From DATAYF01 sp036272735 (GTDB lineage Bacteria > Chloroflexota > Ktedonobacteria > Ktedonobacterales > Ktedonobacteraceae), in assembly GCA_036272735.1 (NCBI GenBank), contig DATAYF010000608.1, positions 1 to 6,676 of the forward strand: DNA of 6,676 nucleotides. The letters run 5' to 3'. The translations under genes and the position numbers were made by a program. The notes below the pieces were generated by a model. That model ran no database searches. It had not been told where the DNA came from and saw nothing but the letters and a program-made list of their open reading frames with translations. Below are positions 1 to 4,949 of the stretch, one piece after another (position 1 is the first letter of the stretch; every line of letters starts with the position of its first letter).

Positions 1-800
1 ACCTGTGGATGGTTGAGCATTTTTCGCCCTTCTTGTCCACTCAGGACTTCATGATCAGGCCACCAGGCACGAAATTCCGGGCTGCAGAGCTGGAGATCAT
101 GGATCAACTCCGTCAATTGGGCATCTCCAGGATAACGACCACAACTGCTTCGGAATTGTGCTAAGAGCTGTCGCGCATCTTCTTCCCAATTGACGATGAC
201 TTGCCGAGCCAGGGGATTGGTGAAGATGCCCCAGATCGTATTGCGTTCGCGGGGGGCGGTCCTCCGGCGGTAATCGCCAAAGACCGCGCATCCGGCATCG
301 TTCCAGGCCAGGATATCCCATCGTCTTCCTGACACAAAGGCTGGACGAGTGCCAAACTGATCAAGGAAATGTTGTAACGCTGGACTCACGATCTCGGGTT
401 CCAGCAACAGCGCCGGCGGTGCCTGTTGCTGGGCTAAGAGGAAGAGATGGGTTCTTTCATGGGCATCCAGGCGCAACGTCTGCACCAGGCGCTCTAAGAC
501 CTGCGTGGAAGGCGTAATAGAACGTCCCTGCTCTAACCAGGTGTACCAATCCACGCTGACACCCACCAGCTGGGCCACTTCCGCTCGTCTGAGTCCAGGC
601 GTTTTGCGCCTGCTCCCTCGCGGCAGTCCCACCTCTTCAGGGGTCAGCCTTGCCCTGCGCGTCCGCAGAAAATCTCCAAGTTCCTGCAGACGATGGTCTT
701 GTTGTTGAGGCTTCAGTACCAAACGCTCCTCCTTTATCCAGGGGTTGGGAACGATTTCCGAGTGAACCATAGGAGTCTCATTCCTATGAATGCTGCTCAT
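1..800 (-). CDS. XRE-family regulator with MmyB/MltR-like ligand-binding domain (C-terminus cut by window edge)
   Basis: 266 codons are open from ATG at 800 to the window edge, with no stop. Residues about 39-112 form a Cro/C1-type helix-turn-helix; the family-typical stretch is VGLPRGSRRKTPGLRRAEVA (57-76), followed by the recognition part ending WLEQGR (88-93). From about residue 135 the sequence (RPAFVSGRRWDILAWNDAG, PEFRAWW, HP near 264) matches the PAS-related MmyB-like ligand-binding domain. Family members are usually some 270-300 residues, so a few tens are probably missing. MltR of Chloroflexus, in this family, was crystallised with a fatty acid, and such regulators often lie divergent from SDR genes, as here. 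Expected role: ligand-responsive DNA-binding control of itself and the SDR (inference). The start is uncertain: ATG 800 has AGGA four bases upstream, an in-frame ATG lies at 770, and an in-frame TTG at 722 has a much stronger Shine-Dalgarno and begins nearer the conserved region. Confidence 0.9.
   Translation of the reverse strand, partial: MSSIHRNETPMVHSEIVPNPWIKEERLVLKPQQQDHRLQELGDFLRTRRARLTPEEVGLPRGSRRKTPGLRRAEVAQLVGVSVDWYTWLEQGRSITPSTQVLERLVQTLRLDAHERTHLFLLAQQQAPPALLLEPEIVSPALQHFLDQFGTRPAFVSGRRWDILAWNDAGCAVFGDYRRRTAPRERNTIWGIFTNPLARQVIVNWEEDARQLLAQFRSSCGRYPGDAQLTELIHDLQLCSPEFRAWWPDHEVLSGQEGRKMLNHPQ
726..735 (-). promoter_or_regulatory. strong Shine-Dalgarno inside the 5' end of the regulator ORF
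   Basis: On the minus strand this reads AAAGGAGGAG, with AGGAGG five bases before an in-frame TTG at 722-720 (codon 27 of the longest form). The 26 residues encoded upstream lie before the family's conserved region. TTG 722 is therefore a serious alternative start. Confidence 0.5.
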
Positions 801-820
801 CTTGTCCTGTGATTCCTTTC

Positions 821-848
821 AGTATACCATTACAGACATGCAGGTGAA
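821..848 (-). promoter_or_regulatory. candidate sigma-70-type promoter for the regulator
   Basis: Minus strand: -35 TTCACC (848-843), a 16-base spacer, then -10 TATACT (826-821), five of six bases matching TATAAT. Transcription would begin near 813. That leaves a leader of only about a dozen bases before ATG 800, but a normal one before TTG 722. Confidence 0.5.
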
Positions 849-856
849 GTGCCTGC
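840..856. promoter_or_regulatory. candidate operator dyad in the divergent intergenic region
   Basis: GCAGG (840-844) and CCTGC (852-856) are inverted 5-bp arms around a 7-base centre. The dyad overlaps the -35 of the regulator promoter and lies about 30 bases before the SDR start, where a shared XRE-type operator would be expected. Arms this short can occur by chance. Confidence 0.3.
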
Positions 857-886
857 GATCAAGTGAGTGAAACACGAGGTATGAAT

Positions 887-1705
887 ATGGATTTACGACT
901 GGCTGGGAAGAGGGCACTGGTGACCGGATCGAGTTCCGGGCTAGGCGAGGCGATTGTGAAGCTGCTCGCTGCGGAGGGCGTGGCGATGGTGGTGCATGGT
1001 CGCGACGAAAGCCGAGCTAACGCGGTTGCTGAAGCGATCCGCGCCGGAGGAGGGAGCGCCGAGGTTGCTCTTGGTGATCTCACCACCGACGCCGGGGCTG
1101 ACGCGGTTGCCGCTGCGGCGCTCTCCGGCGGACCTATTGATATTCTGGTCAACAATGCCGGAGTCTTCAACACTACCGGAATCATGGGTTTCCTCTCATG
1201 GACGGAGGCGACGGCTACGAACTGGGCACAGATATACAATAACAACGTGATTTCTGGCGTGCGGATGATCCGGCGCCTGGTCCCGCAGATGCGCGAGCGC
1301 CACTGGGGTCGAGTGATCCAGATTGGCGGTGGTTTGTCGCAACAGCCTCAGGCCGGTGGGCCGGACTACAATGCGACGCTGGCAGCTCGCCACAACCTTG
1401 CGGTCTCCCTCGCCCGTGAGCTGAAGGACACCGGCGTGACCTCAAATGTTGTGGCTCCCGGCGCGATTCTGGTGGAGGCCGCTCGGGCAGCGCTCACCCA
1501 TATGGGCCAGGCTCATGGCTGGGGCGAGACATGGGAGGAAATCGAACACAACGCGACGCAGGCCATGGCTCCAAATGACGTGGGCCGTCTCGGTCGGCCA
1601 GAGGAGATTGCAGCAGCAGTAGCATATCTGGCGAGCCCGGTCGCCGATTATGTGAGTGGCGCAACAATCCGCGTCGATGGCGGCACGATTCGTTCGGTTA
1701 TCTAA
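887..1705 (+). CDS. short-chain dehydrogenase/reductase with noncanonical active site
   Basis: 272 residues, a usual classical SDR length. ATG 887 is chosen because GAGG (876-879) lies seven bases upstream and the product then begins directly with the first beta strand; in-frame GTG 863 and ATG 881 are alternatives. The Rossmann cofactor motif TGSSSGLG is at 13-20, NNAG at 89-92, the structural Asn probably N120, Tyr161 in the active site, PG at 191-192, and a typical SDR C-terminus (YVSGATIRVDGG) at 255-266. The usual YxxxK reads Y161-NAT-L165, so Lys is Leu. The catalytic Ser, normally 13 residues before Tyr, falls on Gly148 in IGGGLS; Ser151 is the nearest Ser. It is probably an NAD(P)-dependent oxidoreductase of unknown substrate, or a divergent subfamily with altered chemistry. 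It is divergent from the MmyB-like gene and probably controlled by it. The gene looks more G+C-rich than the integrase downstream. Confidence 0.9.
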   Translation: MDLRLAGKRALVTGSSSGLGEAIVKLLAAEGVAMVVHGRDESRANAVAEAIRAGGGSAEVALGDLTTDAGADAVAAAALSGGPIDILVNNAGVFNTTGIMGFLSWTEATATNWAQIYNNNVISGVRMIRRLVPQMRERHWGRVIQIGGGLSQQPQAGGPDYNATLAARHNLAVSLARELKDTGVTSNVVAPGAILVEAARAALTHMGQAHGWGETWEEIEHNATQAMAPNDVGRLGRPEEIAAAVAYLASPVADYVSGATIRVDGGTIRSVI

Positions 1706-1713
1706 TACCGCAA

Positions 1714-1838
1714 CATGTAGATCCCAACAGTATTCTGGCGAAAATCCCACAATGATCCTGGTGAACAAGTCGTTTAAGATTGTTTGCCCACCAGGATCAT
1801 TGTTGTAAAGCGGCCGGTTTCATGCTGGGATTTACAGG
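1714..1838. repeat. imperfect long palindrome downstream of the SDR gene
   Basis: Perfect 15-bp inverted arms at 1749-1763 and 1789-1803 (CACCAGGATCATTGT in the right arm) enclose a 25-base loop. The loop has its own short stem, AACAA (1764-1768) with TTGTT (1780-1784). Farther out and in register, TGGGATTTACA (1826-1836) matches the complement of 1716-1726 at ten of eleven bases. The whole therefore looks like two diverged inverted copies of a sequence of about 50 bp. No T-run follows, so it is a poor terminator. Its nature is unknown; a transposon-derived palindromic element is possible. Confidence 0.6.
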
Positions 1839-1877
1839 AACCGAGGCAGAAAGTCTCCGGCTTTAACCGTGGGGATC
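1832..1877 (+). mobile_element. solo left end of an IS608-type (IS200/IS605) element
   Basis: This stretch matches 4573-4617 at 36 of 45 bases. It begins with TTAC (1832-1835), the IS608-type left cleavage site, followed by AGGAACCGAG, AAAG (1850-1853) as the left guide tetranucleotide, and a degenerate hairpin (1854-1874) with G-U pairs and one bulge. Similarity to the second copy stops after 1876, just before the integrase stop codon at 1882-1880. It is a truncated remnant with no right end nearby. Confidence 0.65.
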
Positions 1878-1879
1878 TG

Positions 1880-3061
1880 TTAATCCAGCAATTTATTGAT
1901 CCTCTCCGCAGCATCTTTTTGCATTGCAGGAATGACATGGGTATAGACATTCCTGGTGATCTCCCACTTGGTATGCCCTAGCAGCTCTTGTCTCATTTTC
2001 TCACTGATGCCGAGGCTTTCCCAAAGCGTAGAGGCTGTATGCCTCAAATCATGAATGTGGATCTGAGGCATATGAATCATCTGACCGGATTCATCGGGTG
2101 TGTTATTGGCCTTAGCAAGCAATTTGTAAAACGCGCCTCGGGTAGTGTCTGAGTGCAAAAAGCTGCCGCGTGTATTGGGAAATACGAGATCTTGTTCTTT
2201 CCATCGTGCTCCTGCCTTGCGCCTTGCTTCATTCTGGGTTTGCTTATGCCGTTCCAAAATGGCGTATATAGCAGGAGCCAATGGGACGATTCGCTCGCTC
2301 TTCTTCGTTTTCGGATCGCCTTCAAGGTATTTATATCTTCCCCGATAGTCTGCGGTACGGTGAATGTGGACCATACCTAATTCTGTTGCTGTTCCAATGG
2401 TGATGTCGCTCCATCGTAACGCGGTTAATTCCCCATGCCGCATACCCGTGGTAAGGGCCAGGGCAATAAAGGCTTCTAGCCGGTGTCCATGCGCCACGTT
2501 TAATAAATGGTGCGCCTGCTCCTGCGTAAGTGACTGACCTTCTCGCAGAGGCTTCTTACTTGGAAGAGTAACGCCATCAGAGGGATTATAGGAAAGATAG
2601 CGCAGTTTTACTGCGTGCCTTAGCCCGCCATGAAGTACTTCATGCATGTTGTGTATAGAGTTTGGCGATTGCTTTTCCTTCAGCTTCTCGTTATAAAACA
2701 TTTGTATTTGTCGCGTGGTGAGCTTGCGTAGCTGAACCTGTCCTAGTTTAGGCAAAATGTGATTATTCAGTATTCCGCGATGCCGCAGGTAGGTACTTTT
2801 GCGTAGCAGATGGCTATGGACTTCCTCTAACCACCAGTTGAGATAATCTCCAAGTTTCTGTTGTGGCCCTGTTGCCAGGATACCTTGCTTCTGCTCTTGC
2901 AATGCCTTATCGAGTTTCTGCCATGCTTTAGCTTCGGTTGCAGCATAGAGCTGTTTCTGTTTTCCGTCCTCCTCAGCCATGAACTGCGCTACCCATCGCC
3001 CGTCCTTGCGTAAAAAAACCGAGCCACGTCCTTTTATTCCTTTTTTGCGTTGCCTGGGCAT
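1880..3061 (-). CDS. tyrosine site-specific recombinase (phage-type integrase)
   Basis: 393 residues, complete. An N-terminal basic region and arm-binding-like segment (about 10-60) precedes a SAM-like core-binding domain (about 68-165) and a catalytic domain (about 175-385). All six family residues are visible: Arg208 in TGMRHGE, the beta-hairpin Lys near 251 in PKTKKSER, His337 and Arg340 in HDLRH, His363 in LGH, and Tyr373 in NVYTHV. It would integrate or excise a mobile element by a covalent 3'-phosphotyrosine intermediate. ATG 3061 has only a weak ribosome site upstream; MPRQRKKGIKGRGSV is a normal start for this family. Before the IS66-type insertion, its upstream region would have continued from 3137 into 4958. 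No excisionase, tRNA or repeat pair marking an attachment site was found, so the element it served cannot be delimited. Confidence 0.93.
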   Translation of the reverse strand: MPRQRKKGIKGRGSVFLRKDGRWVAQFMAEEDGKQKQLYAATEAKAWQKLDKALQEQKQGILATGPQQKLGDYLNWWLEEVHSHLLRKSTYLRHRGILNNHILPKLGQVQLRKLTTRQIQMFYNEKLKEKQSPNSIHNMHEVLHGGLRHAVKLRYLSYNPSDGVTLPSKKPLREGQSLTQEQAHHLLNVAHGHRLEAFIALALTTGMRHGELTALRWSDITIGTATELGMVHIHRTADYRGRYKYLEGDPKTKKSERIVPLAPAIYAILERHKQTQNEARRKAGARWKEQDLVFPNTRGSFLHSDTTRGAFYKLLAKANNTPDESGQMIHMPQIHIHDLRHTASTLWESLGISEKMRQELLGHTKWEITRNVYTHVIPAMQKDAAERINKLLD

Positions 3062-3137
3062 AATCTAGTAGCTCACTTTCTTAAATGTGCTTTGATATAG
3101 AGCACTAGGATGTTCAATCACCTATGCTGAAATTCAA
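3062..3137 (-). other. integrase upstream region
   Basis: This stretch lies between the integrase start and the IS66-type insertion. On the minus strand it includes GTGCTCTATATCAAAGCAC (3105-3087), a 5-bp dyad enclosing TATATC, which could be a -10 element. No well-spaced -35 is visible. The promoter assignment is weak. Confidence 0.3.
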
Positions 3138-3145
3138 AAAAACTC
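3138..3145 (+). repeat. left target-site duplication of the IS66-type element
   Basis: AAAAACTC directly abuts the left inverted repeat, and the same eight bases occur at 4950-4957. Eight bases is the duplication length known for the IS66 family. The sequence is simple, so its weight comes from position rather than complexity. Confidence 0.65.
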
Positions 3146-3159
3146 GTAACTATTCAGGT
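3146..3159 (+). repeat. IS66-type left terminal inverted repeat
   Basis: GTAACTATTCAGGT; its inverted partner is at 4563-4576 with one mismatch (T at 3153 against C). Similarity ends after the GGT. Confidence 0.75.
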
Positions 3160-3177
3160 CTTCGTTTGTGTTGACTC

Positions 3178-3207
3178 CTCAGTACCTGCGGTGCTGAGCA
3201 TATTTTT
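3178..3207 (+). terminator. intrinsic terminator, rightward
   Basis: CTCAGTACC (3178-3186) pairs with GGTGCTGAG (3190-3198) in a 9-bp stem with one G-U pair and a three-base loop, followed by CATATTTTT. No plus-strand gene ends just upstream. It lies just inside the IS66-type left tip and may block transcription entering the element from outside. Confidence 0.65.
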
Positions 3208-3208
3208 C

Positions 3209-3255
3209 TGTGCAGGTGTGGAATGGCGGCTGCTGCGCCATTCCACACCTGCACA
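3209..3255. repeat. 20-bp perfect palindrome with 7-base centre
   Basis: The left arm 3209-3228 begins TGTGCAGGTGTGGAATGG and is perfectly complementary to 3236-3255; the centre is GCTGCTG. No T-run follows on either strand, so it is not a classical intrinsic terminator. The geometry would suit a protein-binding dyad or a structured transcript. Its role is unknown. Confidence 0.8.
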
Positions 3256-3382
3256 ATGCGACGAATACGGTATCTGTTACCTTTTCCTTGCTTGCACGTG
3301 CCCTTTACAGAGGATTTGCCGTCCTTCTACTCAAGAAGTACGAGGTAGTAAAGAAGAGTTCTGAGCAGATGATGAGGAAAAC
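3256..3382 (+). other. leader region of the DUF2267 gene
   Basis: No open frame or RNA gene is recognised. An imperfect dyad, CTACTC...GAGGTAG (about 3328-3346), lies some 35 bases before the start codon. The Shine-Dalgarno GAGG (3374-3377) stands five bases before ATG 3383. No convincing -35/-10 pair was found. Confidence 0.4.
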
Positions 3383-3784
3383 ATGAAGTACGATGAGTTC
3401 ATAGACCAGGTACTCAAGCGCGCTCAGCTTTCTTCAAAGGAAGAAGCAGTGCGTGCTACAAAGGCGACCCTTGAAGCACTCTCGGAGTATATATCGTGGA
3501 AGGAACGCCATGACGCGGCCTCTCAACTACCGCAAGGCGTCAAAAATTACTTGAAGAAGCCGGATGTGAAGCCGCCAATCGTTGCTGATCGTTGCTTTTC
3601 GACCGTTGATCAATTCGTTCAACACGTAAGTGCGCTAGAAGGTGTGCCACCAGACATAGCACGTAAACATGCTCAGGTCGTGTTGAGCATCTTTCGTGAC
3701 GCTTTGTCGGAGGGCGAATTTGAGGATATTCGCGCGGAACTTCCACCAGAGCTTTACAATGAATTCTTTGCAGAGAACAAATAG
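3383..3784 (+). CDS. DUF2267 family protein
   Basis: 133 residues, matching this short all-helical soluble family in length and in its duplicated half pattern. The N-terminal half has MKYDEFIDQVLKRAQLSSKEEA (1-22) and ATLEALSEYIS (28-38). The C-terminal half repeats the plan with FSTVDQFVQHVSALEGV (72-88), HAQVVLSIFRDALSEGEFED (101-120) and RAELPPELYNEFF (121-133 region). No signal peptide or membrane segment is present. The biochemical function of the family is not established. The start is secure: GAGG is five bases upstream and the conserved YDEF begins at once. The gene lies inside IS66-type borders, upstream of a dead tnpC and in the same direction, with its own terminator overlapping its stop codon. 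It therefore looks like a passenger gene transcribed alone. Base composition does not stand out from the surroundings. Confidence 0.88.
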   Translation: MKYDEFIDQVLKRAQLSSKEEAVRATKATLEALSEYISWKERHDAASQLPQGVKNYLKKPDVKPPIVADRCFSTVDQFVQHVSALEGVPPDIARKHAQVVLSIFRDALSEGEFEDIRAELPPELYNEFFAENK

Positions 3785-3820
3785 GGAAAGCAGCATCCTG
3801 CTTCCCTTATTTGTTCTCTG
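3771..3820 (+). terminator. long terminator hairpin overlapping the DUF2267 stop codon
   Basis: Arms 3771-3793 and 3798-3820 pair over 23 positions with one A-C mismatch (3787/3804) and one G-U pair, around the loop CATC. The stop codon TAG (3782-3784) is inside the left arm. The right arm is T-rich at its end (TTATTTGTTCTC), and the left arm is A-rich, so it could work in both directions. Confidence 0.75.
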
Positions 3821-3838
3821 TTGGAAACAAATGATGTC

Positions 3839-3863
3839 CGGCAGAGCAAATCCTGCTCTGTCG
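3839..3863. repeat. 10-bp hairpin between DUF2267 gene and tnpC remnant
   Basis: CGGCAGAGCA (3839-3848) pairs with TGCTCTGTCG (3854-3863), with one G-U pair and loop AATCC. No T-run follows on the plus strand; on the minus strand a moderately T-rich stretch follows. Role unknown. Confidence 0.5.
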
Positions 3864-3920
3864 CACCAGCGTATCTTACCAATCCTCTAAATTGCTCATA
3901 ATCACCAAGGTGCGCTGATA

Positions 3921-4559
3921 GTGGGCTGGCCGGGCATTGGAGCCATCGCGGTCTATCTGGTCGAGCAACAACTCTTGCCGTGGGATCGCGCCTGTGAAGT
4001 GATGGAAGACCTCCTGGGCATCTCGATGAGCCAGGGAACCCTGTGCAGCCTGATCGAGCGCAGTGCCAAGCATCTGATGCCGATGGAAGAGCGGTTGCTG
4101 ACGATGAAAGCACAGGTAGAAGATGCCAAAGCCTGGGGACCATCTACGTTGCCACTTCCGCTATATCAACGCCTGGTTGGCTGCTATCAACGTCTGCTGC
4201 CGCTACGGATACCTAGACAACCTTCCGGATCCTCTGGTCGCCTCCAGTTTGCCACCCAAACGGGGACGACGCAAACAATCTCCTGCTCTCAACCTGTTGG
4301 ACCAACTTTGGGAACAGCAAGAGGCCGTTCTGGCTTTCTTGTATGACTTCGCGGTACTCTTCGACAACTCTCAGGCGGAGCGTGACATTCGCATGGTCAA
4401 AGCCCAGCAAAAAGTCTCTGGTTGCTTCCGCTCGTTTGAAGAGCATAGGCCTTTGCTCGTATTCGTGGCTACCTGTCCACTTTGCGTAAGCAGAGCGTGC
4501 CTTTGCTTTCGGCTTTGCTGGCCTCTTTGCTCGGTCATCCCGTGCTTCCTTCATTTTAA
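3921..4559 (+). pseudogene. tnpC: IS66 transposase TnpC, internally deleted and frameshifted
   Basis: Three fragments in different frames line up with the IS66 transposase. Fragment A (about 3930-4130) reads GIGAIAVYLVEQQLLPWDRA to VEDAK, the part just before the catalytic core. Fragment B (about 4135-4443, another frame) reads RYINAWLAAIN, PPKRGRRKQS, LLDQLWEQQEAVLAFLYDF, DNSQAERDIRMVKAQQKVSG, including the last catalytic Glu (in QAERD). Fragment C (4449-4559, back in A's frame) reads AFARIRGYLSTLRKQS to the C-terminal GHPVLPSF and stop. The join A to B lacks the segment carrying both catalytic Asp residues, and the N-terminal zinc-ribbon half is absent. The full family protein is about 500 residues, so well under half remains. 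It cannot be active. The stop lies just inside the right inverted repeat, supporting its assignment to this element. Confidence 0.9.
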
Positions 4560-4562
4560 GCT

Positions 4563-4576
4563 ACCTGAGTAGTTAC
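4563..4576 (-). repeat. IS66-type right terminal inverted repeat
   Basis: ACCTGAGTAGTTAC on the plus strand, inverted match to 3146-3159 at 13 of 14. Its last four bases, TTAC, also served as the insertion site of the next element. Confidence 0.75.
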
Positions 4577-4668
4577 AGGAACCGAGCCAGAAAGCCCCCG
4601 TCTTTGAAGCGGGGGATGAATGGCGAGTCCTTATTTGGGGCTTGGGCACAGGGGGAACTGTTGCCCTA

Positions 4669-4697
4669 TTGACGACAACTAGAACGTTTGTTATGCT
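4669..4697 (+). promoter_or_regulatory. candidate promoter inside the IS608-like element
   Basis: -35 TTGACG (4669-4674, five of six), a 17-base spacer, -10 TATGCT (4692-4697, four of six). In a full-length element this would drive the transposition genes. Here it would transcribe directly into the guide-RNA-like region. Confidence 0.5.
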
Positions 4698-4713
4698 TTT
4701 CTGTATGAAGTGA

Positions 4714-4863
4714 AGCCATTGCAAAAAGATTCGTCGAAAGGCGATGAGGCATCATACCCACCTCACGGTCGGTTTGGTTTCATACACCACAGAACATGTG
4801 GTTGGTACCGAGGGGCACTCGGGAACCTGCATGCTTCGGTTTGCAGAACGCTTCTGGACATAG
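4714..4863 (+). pseudogene. possible 3' remnant of tnpB
   Basis: One frame stays open for 49 codons and ends at TAG 4861-4863. It includes HLTVGLVSYTTEHVVGTEGH (about codons 16-35) followed by SGTCMLRFAERFWT. The VGTEGHSGT pattern resembles the C-terminal tail of IS605-type TnpB proteins. No RuvC or zinc-finger motif is left, so the identification rests on the tail, the position just before the right end, and the surrounding element. It could be noncoding. Confidence 0.4.
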
Positions 4864-4949
4864 GACCTCTCCTTTTCAGTTGCAAGACTGATGGGCAAGT
4901 TGGATGGATGAAGGAAGAATTTCCCGTGATTTATCCGGGGAAGTGTCAA
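4786..4949 (+). ncRNA. candidate omega RNA (TnpB guide RNA scaffold)
   Basis: In IS200/IS605 elements, the transcript of the tnpB 3' end through the right end forms the guide RNA scaffold, and the guide is the sequence just outside the right end. Here three small hairpins follow one another: ACCACA/TGTGGT (4786-4802), CCGAG/CTCGG with outer GGT/ACC (4804-4827) and CTGCA/TGCAG (4827-4846). The terminal hairpin (4921-4942) and TCAA come next. The guide would begin at 4950 with AAAAACTCTAAAATAGACG. No TnpB is encoded here, so it would need one supplied by another copy. The assignment is by position and structure, not by a covariance model. Confidence 0.5.

Larger units (their letters stand above)
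3146..4576 (+). mobile_element. IS66-type element carrying a DUF2267 gene and a dead tnpC
   Basis: The left tip GTAACTATTCAGGT (3146-3159) and the right tip ACCTGAGTAGTTAC (4563-4576) are inverted repeats matching at 13 of 14 positions. The right tip is 3 bases past the stop of an IS66 tnpC reading frame, as expected for an IS66 end. AAAAACTC flanks the left tip, and also flanks the right tip once the 373-bp insertion at 4577-4949 is subtracted. Contents in order: a plus-strand terminator, a 20-bp palindrome, a DUF2267 gene with its own terminator, a second hairpin and the tnpC pseudogene. No intact tnpA, tnpB or tnpC is present, so it can move only if an IS66 transposase is supplied in trans. 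It resembles a mobile insertion cassette with a passenger gene. Confidence 0.75.
4577..4949 (+). mobile_element. IS608-like minimal element (IS200/IS605 family), 373 bp
   Basis: The ends follow the sequence logic established for Helicobacter IS608. On the left, cleavage site TTAC (4573-4576, outside the element), guide AAAG (4591-4594), then hairpin CCCCCG/CGGGGG (4595-4600/4610-4615). On the right, guide GAAT (4917-4920), then a hairpin with TTCCCG and CGGGGAA (4921-4942), then cleavage site TCAA (4946-4949). Elements of this family insert 3' of their tetranucleotide without target duplication, which agrees with the junctions here. There is no Y1 transposase (HUH, catalytic Tyr) and no intact TnpB, so it is non-autonomous. 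A promoter and a tnpB 3'/omega-RNA-like region remain inside. A hairpin at 4644-4666 (GGGCACAG with CTGTTGCCC, one bulged T) lies just after the left end. Confidence 0.8.

Noticed and set aside
1749..1803. Intrinsic terminator for the SDR gene
   Set aside because: The 15-bp stem has a 25-base loop and no T-run after it.
3062..3382. Attachment-site pair for the integrase
   Set aside because: No direct repeat between the two sides of the integrase was found; AAAAACTC is better explained as the IS66-type target duplication.
4573..4622. Reading this hairpin region as the right end of a separate IS605 element or as a tnpB C-terminus
   Set aside because: TTAC followed by AAAG directly before the hairpin is the IS608 left-end plan, and the matching right end (GAAT, hairpin, TCAA) lies at 4917-4949.
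4644..4666. Hairpin with bulged T taken as the left end of its own small element
   Set aside because: No cleavage and guide tetranucleotides of the same type stand before it, while 4577 gives an exact junction supported by the IS66 target duplication.
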